Shown here piece by piece: positions 41,558 to 51,469 of a DNA stretch of 64,000 nt. Location of the stretch: NCBI GenBank assembly GCA_022821275.1, contig JAJEDY010000043.1, forward strand, positions 1 to 64,000, given 5' to 3'. A program made the position numbers and the translations under genes. Position 1 is the first letter of the stretch; each line of letters starts with the position of its first letter. The notes under the pieces were generated by a model that saw only the letters and a list, made by a program, of their open reading frames with translations, had not been told where the DNA came from and searched no databases. Origin of the DNA: Candidatus Latescibacterota bacterium (GTDB lineage Bacteria > Latescibacterota > UBA2968).

Positions 41558-43183
41558 ATGCGACCATTCGCTATTTTCATTTTCATTCTGTTGGTGGAAC
41601 AGGCGTCTGCTGAGCCGAATGCCAATAAGCGCACCGCGACGCATTTTACCTCATCAAATCAGTCCCCCCTGCAACTCTACCTCGATGCAAAGATCGAAAC
41701 ACCACCTGTTTTCAACAACATCCAGAATCTGCCCAAACAACAGGCTGGCAATACAATCCGACTTCAACTCTTTGTCCCTGAAGTTGCGCGCCAACCAACT
41801 CATGGTTACGAAATTGAACTGGCTCTGCCCGGCGAGATGTTTTTTGATCATATCGGTAGCCTATCGGGCACAAATTGGACTGGTTCTTCCCTATATTCAG
41901 GAACAAGCACGCCTATCCTCTCCGCGCTGTTCATCTCTGCCTATGTTGTGCCCGACAATGGTTATCTCGGTCAGGTTGACTTGCAAGTGACCAGATCTCT
42001 CGCATCGGGATCTACTCTGATTGTCAAAACTGCTTCCATAGCCAGTCCCGGCACGCAACAGACCCCATTGGACGTGTCCCAGGCGGTGATTTCCTTTACC
42101 AGCTTTCCCGGAGATTTTGATAAGGACTTTGATATTGACTTTGCCGATTTTCTGCTCTTCACCGGTGTTTATGGGCTAACGTCATTGGATGCTGAATATA
42201 ATGTCCTTATGGATCTGGACAGCAGTGGTGTCATTAACTTTGCCGATTTTTTGGCCTTTGTCGAAATTTACGGTACAATATACTCCCCGCCACCTGCGAC
42301 AGACCGCGATGTGCTGGTGGCACTGTACAATGCGACCAATGGAATCAATTGGAGAACCAGGACAAATTGGCTGAGCGACAACGACCTTTCGACCTGGTAT
42401 GGCGTCACGACTTCTAACAATCGGGTCACGTCCCTGGACCTTGAGGAAAATAATTTGACAGGTAGGATTCCTGTGGAATTGGGCAACCTTTCCAACCTCA
42501 CGACCCTGAGGCTTGCCTGGAATCAGCTGAGTGGGTCTGTTCCTCCCGCACTGGGCAACCTTTCCAACCTGAGGCAACTGACGCTTTCTTACAATCAGTT
42601 GAGTGGGTCTATCCCACCCGAATTGGGCAATCTGACCAACCTCAGACTCCTCCATTTTTCCAACAATCAGTTGAGTGGGCCTATCCCACCTGAATTAGGT
42701 AAGATGTCCAATCTCCACACTCTATATCTCAATATGAATTGGACACTAAGTGGGCCTATCCCATCTGAATTGAGCAACCTGTCCAATCTTACAATCCTGT
42801 TTCTTTCCGAAAATCAATTAAGTGGGCCTATCCCACCTGAATTGGGCAACCTTTCCAACCTGACGGCCCTGTGGATTGGTATCAATCAATTAAGCGGGTC
42901 TATTCCACCCGAATTGGGCAACCTTTCCAACCTGAGGCGCCTGAATCTCGATAAGAATCCGTTGAGTGGGAGTGTCCCATCTACATTGGGCAATCTGGTC
43001 AACTTGACGGAGTTGCATCTCGGTACAAATCAATTGAGTGGACCTCTTCCTCAAAGCCTGACGGCACTAAAGTTTCTGAATACCTTTGTATTTGACAACT
43101 CAGCGCTCTGCGCGCCGCTCGATCCTGCCTTTCAGACATGGCTTCAGGGCATTAGCAGACGATCCGGCAGCAACTGTCAGTAG
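41558..43183 (+). CDS. Secreted protein with dockerin-like module and plant-type leucine-rich repeats
   Basis: 541 residues. Signal peptide 1-18 (FIFILLVEQASA). A cohesin-like beta region (40-180), a dockerin-like double calcium loop (DFDKDFDIDFADFLLFTGVYG and DLDSSGVINFADFLAF, about 185-240), then LRRs from about 255 to 520 of the plant-specific class (NQLSGPIPPELGNLSNL, repeated about ten times at 24 residues). A short C-terminal cap with two cysteines follows. No Por-type sorting tail. Codons are much less C-biased than in flanking genes, a sign of different origin. Probably a binding protein at the cell surface; ligand unknown. Confidence 0.85.
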   Translation: MRPFAIFIFILLVEQASAEPNANKRTATHFTSSNQSPLQLYLDAKIETPPVFNNIQNLPKQQAGNTIRLQLFVPEVARQPTHGYEIELALPGEMFFDHIGSLSGTNWTGSSLYSGTSTPILSALFISAYVVPDNGYLGQVDLQVTRSLASGSTLIVKTASIASPGTQQTPLDVSQAVISFTSFPGDFDKDFDIDFADFLLFTGVYGLTSLDAEYNVLMDLDSSGVINFADFLAFVEIYGTIYSPPPATDRDVLVALYNATNGINWRTRTNWLSDNDLSTWYGVTTSNNRVTSLDLEENNLTGRIPVELGNLSNLTTLRLAWNQLSGSVPPALGNLSNLRQLTLSYNQLSGSIPPELGNLTNLRLLHFSNNQLSGPIPPELGKMSNLHTLYLNMNWTLSGPIPSELSNLSNLTILFLSENQLSGPIPPELGNLSNLTALWIGINQLSGSIPPELGNLSNLRRLNLDKNPLSGSVPSTLGNLVNLTELHLGTNQLSGPLPQSLTALKFLNTFVFDNSALCAPLDPAFQTWLQGISRRSGSNCQ

Positions 43184-43218
43184 AGAGACCCGGCTATAGC
43201 TCAAGCGATTTCTAAAAA

Positions 43219-44319
43219 ATGAACATCTTACACACCTTATACGACGACATCGACAACCCCTGGTGTGGTGGGGGCGGTGCCCTGCGCACTTATGAAATCG
43301 CCCGTCGTCTCTCGCACAAACACCAGATCACCATCCTATCAGGCGCGTATCCCAACGCCCTCAGAGACGAAACCCGAGACGGCGTACACATCCGCCGCGT
43401 GGGAACAGACCGCTCGTATCTCCTGAGCCGAATGAGCTATGCCCACTATGCCTCCCGCGAAATCGCCCGCGCAAACCCCGACCTGTGGGTGCATCAATTC
43501 TCTGCCTTTGCGCCCCTCTTCGTATCCGCCAAAAAAAGACGCCACAGCCTCCTCGAATTCTTCCACTTCATGGACAACCACGCCACCGCAAAATACCCCC
43601 TGCTCGGCCACATCGCCCGCAAAGCCGAAAAGCGCGCCCTGCGTCTGCATCCCCATATCCTGACCATCTCGCCCACCGTCACACGCCAGCTTGAAAAACG
43701 CGCACCCAACGCACAATATCACCTCGTCTATACCGGCGTCGATCAAATCTGTTTCGACGCCCCCTGGGCAGAAGAAAACTACATCCTCTATTTTGGGCGC
43801 ATGGACACCCACAACAAAGGCATCGACATCCTCCTATCCGCCTTTGCCAGACTCAACGCACCCGACATCCGCCTCATCCTCTCGGGCCGCGGAACCCAGC
43901 AAAACAAACGCGAAATACGATCCATCGCCAATGACCTCAACATCGCAAACCGCGTCGAATTTACCGGCGCCGTCTCGCCCGAACAAAAAAACATCCTCAT
44001 GGGCCACGCCCTCTTTGTCTGCACGCCCTCGCGCTACGAAGGCTGGGGCATCGTCGCCATCGAAGCCGCTGCCGCTGCCAAAGCCATCATAGGCACCGAA
44101 ATCCCCGGCCTGACAGATGCCATCCGCGCCGACGAAACGGGCCTCCTCGTCCCGCCAGAAGATCCCCAGGCACTCGCCAGCGCCATGAAACGCCTGCTCA
44201 GCGACGCCCGCCTGCGCAAACGCCTGGGAACAGCGGGCCGCAAATGGGCCGCCCAATTCACCTGGGACCGCACGGCGCAAGCGCAAGAAGAGGTCTATTT
44301 GAAAGTTGCCAATGACTAA
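43219..44319 (+). CDS. GT4-type glycosyltransferase
   Basis: 366 residues, GT-B fold. N-terminal GGGGALRTYEIARRLSHKHQITIL, and C-terminal donor domain with YILYFGRMDTHNKGIDILLSA, RIEFTGAVSPEQK-like VEFTGAVSPEQK, and SRYEGWGIVAIEAAAAAKAII, the E-x7-E motif of GT4. It would add a sugar from a nucleotide donor at the cytoplasmic face. First gene of the surface-glycan cluster; the next gene overlaps it by eight bases. Confidence 0.88.
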   Translation: MNILHTLYDDIDNPWCGGGGALRTYEIARRLSHKHQITILSGAYPNALRDETRDGVHIRRVGTDRSYLLSRMSYAHYASREIARANPDLWVHQFSAFAPLFVSAKKRRHSLLEFFHFMDNHATAKYPLLGHIARKAEKRALRLHPHILTISPTVTRQLEKRAPNAQYHLVYTGVDQICFDAPWAEENYILYFGRMDTHNKGIDILLSAFARLNAPDIRLILSGRGTQQNKREIRSIANDLNIANRVEFTGAVSPEQKNILMGHALFVCTPSRYEGWGIVAIEAAAAAKAIIGTEIPGLTDAIRADETGLLVPPEDPQALASAMKRLLSDARLRKRLGTAGRKWAAQFTWDRTAQAQEEVYLKVAND

Positions 44320-45826
44320 ACGAACCACAACCCATCTCTTCATCTTCCTCCTCTGCATCTACGCACTCACAGCGGGTGGACATTACGGAGGCGATGGCTT
44401 CTGGAATTACCTCACCGCACAAAGCCTGGTACGCGATGGCGACCTCGTCATCTCCGATGAAAGCTTCACCCTGCCCGAAATGCAAAAACACCGCGATGCG
44501 GTCACCTCGTCTGGACGCCAGTATTCCAAATACGGTATCGGCATGCCCCTCGCAGAAATACCCTTCTACGCCATTGGCCTCCTGCTCACCCGCATCCTCC
44601 CCAATATCCCCGCCGACTACCTCACCATGTTCATCACATCGATGACCAACGCAGTCATATCCGCCCTGTGGGTCCTCTTCTTTTATCTCATCATTCAATC
44701 ATTCAACTACACACCATCAACCACAAAATGGCTCACAGGCGCTTTTGCATTCGGCACCATGGTCTTTCCCTACTCGGGATACGGATATCCAGAACCGCTC
44801 GTCGGACTGGGCCTGCTCATCGCAACCCACGCCCTCATCAAACGCGCGCCCTCGCCCATCCTTGCGGGCATTGGCTTTGGCATTGCCATCCTCACCAAAT
44901 TCTACACCCTCATCCTCTTACCAATCCCCCTGCTCTATCTACACCGCACCCGACACACCCCATCCCGCATCGCCATCTTCTCATCGCCCATCATCGCAGC
45001 CTGTCTCATCGTCGCCTATCACAACCACCTGCGTTATGGCAACATCTTACTCACCGGATATCACCTCGACATCCTCACCCAAAAAGGTGGCTATCTCGCC
45101 TTGATACCCACGCAGATCTTCACCGCCTTTTACGGCCTGCTCTTCAGCACGGGACGGGGCCTCATCTTCTTTTTTCCATTAATATGCCTCCTCCCCATCG
45201 CCTATCGCAAATTCCGAACATCACACCCGAACGAAGCACACCTCTGCCTGGGCTTCACCTTAACACTATTCATCCTTCTCTTACCCATGATCGACTGGCA
45301 TGGTGGATCCTCGTGGGGACCGCGTTATTTGCTTCCCATCCTCCCCTTTTGTATTTTTCCACTCGGCGTCCTCGCCGACATCAAATGGACGCGCTGCCTC
45401 GCCATTCTCGGCTTCCTCGTACAACTCCCCGCCGTGCTGATGAACCCCTATCTCTTTACGCACCTTGTACAGGACAAAAAAATAGGCGCGACAATCTTCG
45501 CGCCTCATCAAATGGGCGACCTCCTCTTTTCGCCCAACCTATCCCCCATCCTCGGCGGCTACTACCAGCTCGCCTCGGCAATCCAACGCCTCATAACTGG
45601 ACAATCGCTCAACTACACCATCACCTCTGGCACAGAACGCTACGTCTCAGCATCTCTGAAAAATTACGACCTCATCGACATATGGTGGGTCAATACCCTG
45701 CGCACAAACATCCTCAGCCCAACAATGACATTGGCACTCATCCTCGTCGTAATCTGCCTCATACTCATCGCCATCTACGCTGCGCGGCAAGCCATCTCAT
45801 CACCACAAAAAGGACCCCAACAATGA
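44312..45826 (+). CDS. Polytopic membrane glycosyltransferase (GT-C, ArnT/PMT-like)
   Basis: 504 residues with about ten membrane helices. Early lumenal motif YGGDGFWNYLTAQSLVRDGDL carries the acidic residue expected of polyprenyl-phosphate-sugar users, followed by YSKYGIGMPLAEIPFY. It likely transfers sugar from a lipid carrier on the outer face of the membrane. ATG at 44312 overlaps the GT4 stop (ATGACTAA). Next gene overlaps by ATGA. Confidence 0.78.
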   Translation: MTKRTTTHLFIFLLCIYALTAGGHYGGDGFWNYLTAQSLVRDGDLVISDESFTLPEMQKHRDAVTSSGRQYSKYGIGMPLAEIPFYAIGLLLTRILPNIPADYLTMFITSMTNAVISALWVLFFYLIIQSFNYTPSTTKWLTGAFAFGTMVFPYSGYGYPEPLVGLGLLIATHALIKRAPSPILAGIGFGIAILTKFYTLILLPIPLLYLHRTRHTPSRIAIFSSPIIAACLIVAYHNHLRYGNILLTGYHLDILTQKGGYLALIPTQIFTAFYGLLFSTGRGLIFFFPLICLLPIAYRKFRTSHPNEAHLCLGFTLTLFILLLPMIDWHGGSSWGPRYLLPILPFCIFPLGVLADIKWTRCLAILGFLVQLPAVLMNPYLFTHLVQDKKIGATIFAPHQMGDLLFSPNLSPILGGYYQLASAIQRLITGQSLNYTITSGTERYVSASLKNYDLIDIWWVNTLRTNILSPTMTLALILVVICLILIAIYAARQAISSPQKGPQQ

Positions 45827-48192
45827 GCAAACGACGCAGGCATAGTCCAACCCCCCGGACCAAAACGGCGTTTGACCTCACCCATCTCCTATCGCGCCCC
45901 TGGGTGCCCATTGTATTCTTCGCCCTGCTCACAGCCGGCTACTTCTATCACCTCCTCATCACGGGCGACGTGATCTACGGCACCGACACCGGTGCAGAAC
46001 TTCACAGAGGCAACGAACCCTTTGCAGAAGCCCTGAAAAAACTACCACCCAAAAACTGGAGCCGATTCATGGGCGGCACCCCGGAATCGTCCGCCCTGCG
46101 ATCCCAATACTACCCCCTCGTCGTCATCGACCTCTTCACCAGCGAACACCGCTACTTTGGCTGGCGCTACATCTTCGCCATGTTCACAGCAGGCTACTTC
46201 ATGTACCTCTGCGTACGCAGCTTTGGCCTCCACCCCCTCGCCGCCCTCATCGCGGGTGCGGCCTACGCTTCTGCACCGGCATTTCTCACCTTCACGCATG
46301 CCGGACACTACGCAAAAATGACCGTCATCGGCCTCTTCCCCCTCATGTACTGGGCACTCAACCGCGGCATGGACACCCGGCGCATCATCTACTTTTTAAT
46401 CCTCGGCGGCACCGTCGGCATCGCCATCTACAGCCCGCACCTCCAGATGGCCTACTTTGCCCTCTGGGGACTGGGCCTGCTCTTCCTCTACAAACTCATA
46501 AGGGACCTATCCCGTAACAGAACAAAAACCGCCGTCTATCAGACCCTCCTATCGGCAGGCGCGATCTGCCTGGGCCTCGCCATAGGCGCAGAAGGCGTCA
46601 TCCCCCAATATTGGAACACACAAACAGCTTCAAAACGCGCCGTCTCCGAACAAACATCCGACGACCACTACGAATTTGCCTCATCCTGGTCGCTCCACCC
46701 CGAAGAAATCTTCGCCCTCGTCATCCCCGAATTCGCCAGCTTTGACACAAACACAACACCCCACAAATACTGGGGACGCAACGCCTTCAAAATCAACTCG
46801 GAATACGTCGGCATCGTCCCCCTCTTCTTCGCCATCATCGCCCTATCGCGCATACGAAAAAAGAACCACATCGCATTCCTCCTCGGCCTCTTCATACTCG
46901 CCGTCGCCTACGCCCTTGGACCCCACACCCCCCTGCACAAACTCCTGTACCACCTCGTCCCGGGCGTCAAAGTACTGCGCGCACCCGGCATGATCGCCTT
47001 CCTCTTTGCCTTTGCACTATGCGCCCTCGGCGCGTACGGCCTCCACCGCCTCATCACCGATGACATCACCCCTGAAACCGCAAAAAAAATCGGCATCGCA
47101 GGTGGGATATGCACCGCCATATTCCTCCTATTCGCCTTCGTCCCTTCTACACTCCTATCCCTCTGGCAAAATATCGTCTGGACGGACATATCCGCTCCCC
47201 GCCTCCAAATCGCCCAAAATAACCTCCCCCTCGCGGGACAGGGCGCACTACTCGCCGCACTCTTCGTCGGCATACTCACCGTCATCTCGTATCTACGCGC
47301 ACAAAACAAACTCAAAATCCATACCTTCTTCCTCATCCTCCTGACCATCATCCTCATCGACACCTGGCGCATCGACAAACTATTTCTCAACTACGCCAAC
47401 CCCAACCGCGTTCTACCAGAAGAGCGCGTCAATGCCGACGCCGTTGCCTTCCTCAAACGCGACAACACCCTCTTCCGCGTACTCGCCCTACCCGACCACA
47501 ACCAGATGCCCCTGCCCGGCATAGACCTCGTAACTGGATTTAACGACTTCGCCATCAGGCGTTACGACCACATCCTCAAATCCGATGCACTCTACAACCC
47601 CGCGATCCTCGACCTCCTCAACACCAAATACATCGTCGCACCATCTGAACTGGACGCCCCCTATCTCCAAAAAATTGCCGGACGCCAGGGCCTGCACATC
47701 TACCGCAACCCCGGCGCGCTACCGTGGTTTTATCTCGCACCCCAACACGAAATCATCCCCGATGAAAACCAAATTCTGCAAAAACTGACCGACCTCAACA
47801 CCCATCCCACACAAACAGCCCTACTCGAAGAAAATCCCGGCATCGCCTCCGACACCAACAGCGAGACAGGCCGTGTCGAACGCCTCGAATACAACGAACA
47901 CCAGGGCCATCTCAAACTCAGCACAACAGCCCCCGGACCCCGCATCCTCGTCATCTCGCAAAACCACCACCCCAACTGGACTGCCACCGTCAACGGCGAA
48001 CCCAGACCCCTCATACGCGCCAACTACCTCTGGACCGCAGTCGCACTCGAACCCGGAGAACACATCGTCGAACTCACCTACCGGGACCCCATCGTAGCCA
48101 CCACGCGATGGATCACACTCGGCGGCGTCATCCTCCTCATCGCGGCAATCGCGCTGAGCCTATACAATGAAAAAACCCACAACACCAACTGA
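45823..48192 (+). CDS. YfhO-family integral membrane protein
   Basis: 789 residues. Many membrane helices, a first large loop (YGTDTGAELHRGNEPFAEAL, then WSRFMGGTPESSALRSQYYPL), and a periplasmic C-terminal part (FRVLALPDHNQMPLPGIDLV; ILDLLNTKYIVAP; ILVISQNHHPNWTATVNGE), a pattern of the YfhO family, whose Bacillus member takes part in lipoteichoic-acid glycosylation. Probably a GT-C-like transferase. ATG overlaps the previous stop; the flippase gene starts 26 bases before its end. Confidence 0.85.
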   Translation: MSKRRRHSPTPRTKTAFDLTHLLSRPWVPIVFFALLTAGYFYHLLITGDVIYGTDTGAELHRGNEPFAEALKKLPPKNWSRFMGGTPESSALRSQYYPLVVIDLFTSEHRYFGWRYIFAMFTAGYFMYLCVRSFGLHPLAALIAGAAYASAPAFLTFTHAGHYAKMTVIGLFPLMYWALNRGMDTRRIIYFLILGGTVGIAIYSPHLQMAYFALWGLGLLFLYKLIRDLSRNRTKTAVYQTLLSAGAICLGLAIGAEGVIPQYWNTQTASKRAVSEQTSDDHYEFASSWSLHPEEIFALVIPEFASFDTNTTPHKYWGRNAFKINSEYVGIVPLFFAIIALSRIRKKNHIAFLLGLFILAVAYALGPHTPLHKLLYHLVPGVKVLRAPGMIAFLFAFALCALGAYGLHRLITDDITPETAKKIGIAGGICTAIFLLFAFVPSTLLSLWQNIVWTDISAPRLQIAQNNLPLAGQGALLAALFVGILTVISYLRAQNKLKIHTFFLILLTIILIDTWRIDKLFLNYANPNRVLPEERVNADAVAFLKRDNTLFRVLALPDHNQMPLPGIDLVTGFNDFAIRRYDHILKSDALYNPAILDLLNTKYIVAPSELDAPYLQKIAGRQGLHIYRNPGALPWFYLAPQHEIIPDENQILQKLTDLNTHPTQTALLEENPGIASDTNSETGRVERLEYNEHQGHLKLSTTAPGPRILVISQNHHPNWTATVNGEPRPLIRANYLWTAVALEPGEHIVELTYRDPIVATTRWITLGGVILLIAAIALSLYNEKTHNTN

Positions 48193-49687
48193 AGCATCCG
48201 CCATCCAGCGCATAGCCCACGGCGCGATCCAGACCTTCGGCAGCACCTACCCCGCGCGAATCATCAACTTCGCGGTCCTCTTGCTCCTCTACCAGATCCT
48301 CGTACCCGAAGACTTTGGCGCCATCACAACAGCCTATTCCATCCTCGCCCTCGTCATCGCCATCCGGGACCTCGGACTGCACTACGCACTCCTCCACGAA
48401 CACGACAACGTCCACGACCTCGCCCCCACGCACTTTGTACTCAGCGTCAGTCTGGGCAGCATCAGCACACTCCTCGCCCTGTGCATCGCCCTCTATTCCG
48501 AACACCTGTTTGAACTCACCCGCACATTCAACACCTACATCACAGACACCCAGACCTACCCCAAAGTCGCCACCGCCCTATGCATACTGGGCGCATTCGA
48601 CCTCCTCCGAACCGCTGCACTCACCGCAGAAACCCAGCTCCAGCGCGACCTCGAATTTGGGCGCCTCGCCTTTGCACACGCAGGCGGAACCATCCTCGCA
48701 GCCCTCGTCGGCCTCGCCGTTGCCTACCTCGGATACGGCAAATGGGCACTCGTCCTCGGATTCTTCCCATACAGCGTCACCTACATCCTCTTCTATTGCA
48801 CCGTCGTCTGGCTCCGCCATCCCCCACCCCTGAACCAGGTACACACCTTCAACGCACAAGCCGCGCGGCGCATGATCCGCTACGGCATCTGGTTCTGGAT
48901 CGGCGGCATACCCAAAATCTTCATTCACCACTACGACAAACTCATCGTCAGCTTATTCTTCGGCTTGAGCCTGCGCGGGATATACGACGCCGCACACAAT
49001 TTTGCACAGATACCCAGCGGCGCCATCACCATGGTCATGGTACGCATCACCGTCACGGTGTATGCCCGCTACCAGAACAACCGCGACCAGCTCTCCGCAG
49101 CATACCGCCGAACCTCGCGCCTCATCCTCCGCACCACAGTCCCCATCTCCCTCGTACTCGCGCTCGAAGCCAACCGGTGGATACACATCTTCAAACCCGA
49201 CTGGGCACCCGCCGCCCCCCTGCTCCAATGGCTCATCATCTACTCCCTCTGTCGCCCCCTGCTCGACGACATACACGCCCTGTTCTACAGCATAGGCAGC
49301 CCCAAAAGCATCGCAAAATTCGCCTCAGTACAAGCCCTCATCCTCCTCATCCTGGCCCCCTATCTCGCCCATCATATGGACGCGATAGGCATCGCCATCA
49401 GCATGAACGCCATCGCCATCATCGGCCTCATCCTCGCACTCATCCTCGTACGCACATACGTCGATCTCCCCATCGCCAGAACTTATGCCCCCCCGCTCAT
49501 CGCCGCAGCCATCGGCACCGGCATGCACTTTGCCCTCGCCGAGTGGCTCAACACACTGCCAATACTGCTGGGCGTCCTCGCTGGCAGCACAATCTTCACC
49601 ACGGGTTACAGCATCGGCTTACTCATCGTTGAACGCAAAACACTCATCGACGAAATCAGAACCGTCATTCGTACGGTCAGATCTTGA
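48167..49687 (+). CDS. Polysaccharide flippase (Wzx/MOP family)
   Basis: 506 residues with about fourteen membrane helices. Start QTFGSTYPARIINFAVLLLLYQILVPEDFGAITTAYSIL is the standard N-terminus of the polysaccharide-transport branch, and FIHHYDKLIVSLFFGLSLRGIYDAAHNFAQIP is the typical second-half repeat. It moves lipid-linked glycans across the inner membrane. No Wzy polymerase was identified; the GT-C enzymes may fill part of that space. Confidence 0.88.
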   Translation: MKKPTTPTEASAIQRIAHGAIQTFGSTYPARIINFAVLLLLYQILVPEDFGAITTAYSILALVIAIRDLGLHYALLHEHDNVHDLAPTHFVLSVSLGSISTLLALCIALYSEHLFELTRTFNTYITDTQTYPKVATALCILGAFDLLRTAALTAETQLQRDLEFGRLAFAHAGGTILAALVGLAVAYLGYGKWALVLGFFPYSVTYILFYCTVVWLRHPPPLNQVHTFNAQAARRMIRYGIWFWIGGIPKIFIHHYDKLIVSLFFGLSLRGIYDAAHNFAQIPSGAITMVMVRITVTVYARYQNNRDQLSAAYRRTSRLILRTTVPISLVLALEANRWIHIFKPDWAPAAPLLQWLIIYSLCRPLLDDIHALFYSIGSPKSIAKFASVQALILLILAPYLAHHMDAIGIAISMNAIAIIGLILALILVRTYVDLPIARTYAPPLIAAAIGTGMHFALAEWLNTLPILLGVLAGSTIFTTGYSIGLLIVERKTLIDEIRTVIRTVRS

Positions 49688-49701
49688 AAAAGCAACCACC
49701 G

Positions 49702-49793
49702 TCTGAATCAGGATTCTCAGGATGAAAAGATGGACAGGATGAAAAGCAAAAGCAAAAACCTCTGGATCGCGGCTTACACCCTGCCGCGATGAC
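49702..49793. repeat. Family A-B mosaic repeat
   Basis: GTCTGAATCAGGATTCTCAG, then CTGGATCGCGGCTTACACCC and TGCCGCGATGAC. It lies after the flippase stop. Confidence 0.85.
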
Positions 49794-49822
49794 GACTCTA
49801 CCTTTAATTGCATTGACATTCA

Positions 49823-49859
49823 TAAAAAAAATAGGGGCGAACACGCAGGCTCGCCCCTA
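49823..49859 (-). terminator. Intrinsic terminator made from a GTAGGGGC-family palindrome
   Basis: Minus strand: AGGGGCGAGCC ... TTCGCCCCT stem, then ATTTTTTTTAT. It is 22 bases past the stop of the gene at 49882. Confidence 0.75.
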
Positions 49860-49881
49860 ACAATTACCTGACACAGCGGAT

Positions 49882-50229
49882 TTACACAGCAGCCTCTGAA
49901 GATCTTTCGCGCTCCAAAAGTTGCAAACACAACGCACGTATCTGTTCCAACTCGTGCAAAAATTCGCGCTGGGCTTCTTCAGCAGGCAGACTCTCAAATA
50001 AATCCGGCAACTGTACCCCGCGGCTCATAACAATATTGGCTTCTCGGCTTTGTAAATGCTTGCGAACGTAGAGACAATTATCTGCGTGATAGAAGCGTCG
50101 AATCGCCTCAGAAGGACTCAAAGCTCCACTGTGCAAAGACTGTACAAGTCCCAGATTCAAAAATGCGAACAATGCCAATCCAGACTCCCCATTGGAATCT
50201 GAAAGAAGAATACGATGATGTGTTTTCAT
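49882..50229 (-). CDS. Conserved hypothetical protein
   Basis: 115 residues, soluble and helical. It opens with THHRILLSDSNGESGLALFAFLNLGLVQSL, then ALSPSEAIRRFYHADNCLYVRKHL and a leucine- and glutamate-rich C-terminal helix. I do not recognise the family. It stands alone on the minus strand inside a plus-strand glycan cluster and has a clear terminator. Codons are less C-biased than those of the glycan genes. Confidence 0.7.
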   Translation of the reverse strand: MKTHHRILLSDSNGESGLALFAFLNLGLVQSLHSGALSPSEAIRRFYHADNCLYVRKHLQSREANIVMSRGVQLPDLFESLPAEEAQREFLHELEQIRALCLQLLERERSSEAAV

Positions 50230-50322
50230 AAATTCACCGAATCAATACATCAAATGTCTTTCACAAAAATACATCTATAATGCATATATATCAAGCCCAT
50301 CTCGGACTTTTTTGTTCGTAGC

Positions 50323-50351
50323 TTGACCTTTCCCCCTCAAAACCCTATGTT
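50323..50351 (+). promoter_or_regulatory. Sigma-70-type promoter for the second half of the glycan cluster
   Basis: TTGACC, 17 bases, TATGTT, about 50 bases before the epimerase ATG. Confidence 0.55.
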
Positions 50352-50401
50352 TTTCCCTGCAAAAAAACAAACATGTCAAACCACGCACTAAAAGCGCATC
50401 C

Positions 50402-51454
50402 ATGAAAACCCTCCTCGTCACTGGATCCTCGGGCCTCATAGGCTCGGAAGTCTGCATCTACTTCGCCGAACAGGGATATATCGTCCACGGCATCGACAAC
50501 AACCAGCGCGCCGTCTTCTTTGGTCCCCAGGGAGACACGCGCTGGAATCAAAAACGCCTGAACAGCGTCTCAAAACACTTCCACCACCACGAAATAGACA
50601 TCCGCGACCGCACCGGCATTTGCGAACGCCTCTCCCAAATAAAACCCAGCGCCATCGTACACGCAGCCGCCCAACCCTCACACGACCTCGCCGCGCGCAT
50701 TCCCTTCGACGACTTTGACACCAACGCCGTCGGCACGCTCAACCTCCTCGAAGCCGCGCGTCAAACCTGCCCCGAATCCCCCTTTATCCACATGTCCACC
50801 AACAAAGTCTATGGCGATGCCCCCAACCACATCCCCTTAAAAGAACTGGACACCCGCTGGGATTACGACGACCCCGCGTACAAACACGGCATCCCCGAAA
50901 CATTTACCATAGACCAGTCCAAACACTCGCTCTTCGGCGCATCCAAAGTCGCCGCCGACATTATGGTACAGGAATACGGGCGTTATTTTGACATGCCCAC
51001 CTGTTGCCTGCGCGGCGGATGCCTCACCGGACCCAACCACAGCGGCGTTGAACTACACGGCTTCCTGAGCTACCTGATCAAATGCAACATGGAAGGCCGC
51101 ACGTACACCATCTTCGGTTACAAAGGCAAACAGGTACGCGACAATATCCACGCCCTCGACGTCGCCCGCTTCATGTGGGCCTTTGTCCAATCGCCCCGAT
51201 GCGGCGAAGTCTATAACCTCGGCGGCGGAAAAAACAACAGTTGTTCCATCCTCGAAGCCTTTGACCTCGCTGCCCGATATACCGACAAAAAAATGCAATA
51301 CACCTACACCGACCAGAACCGCGAAGGCGATCACATCTGCTATTACAGCGACCTCCGCAAAATGAAAACGCACTATCCCAACTGGGACATCACAAAAACC
51401 CTCGAAGACACCGTTGCCGAAATTGTCACAAGCTGGCAGAAACGGCTCATATAA
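50402..51454 (+). CDS. Extended short-chain dehydrogenase, CDP-paratose 2-epimerase-like
   Basis: 350 residues. NAD-binding [12 protein letters not shown] at 7-18, [20 protein letters not shown] as in RfbE/Tyv-type epimerases, [12 protein letters not shown], and [26 protein letters not shown]. In the YxxxK catalytic pair the tyrosine position is Phe178 (LFGASK), with Lys182 kept; this needs attention when assigning an activity. Likely a sugar-nucleotide epimerase for the surface glycan. Followed by a glycosyltransferase gene 15 bases later. Confidence 0.82.
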   Translation: MKTLLVTGSSGLIGSEVCIYFAEQGYIVHGIDNNQRAVFFGPQGDTRWNQKRLNSVSKHFHHHEIDIRDRTGICERLSQIKPSAIVHAAAQPSHDLAARIPFDDFDTNAVGTLNLLEAARQTCPESPFIHMSTNKVYGDAPNHIPLKELDTRWDYDDPAYKHGIPETFTIDQSKHSLFGASKVAADIMVQEYGRYFDMPTCCLRGGCLTGPNHSGVELHGFLSYLIKCNMEGRTYTIFGYKGKQVRDNIHALDVARFMWAFVQSPRCGEVYNLGGGKNNSCSILEAFDLAARYTDKKMQYTYTDQNREGDHICYYSDLRKMKTHYPNWDITKTLEDTVAEIVTSWQKRLI

Positions 51455-51469
51455 CCGGAGAACCTCATT

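Noticed and set aside
44668-45822. Upstream extension of the YfhO frame by 385 codons
   Set aside because: This part overlaps the GT-C gene in another frame and is rich in Pro, His and Arg. The ATG at 45823 overlaps the previous stop and begins a proper N-terminus.
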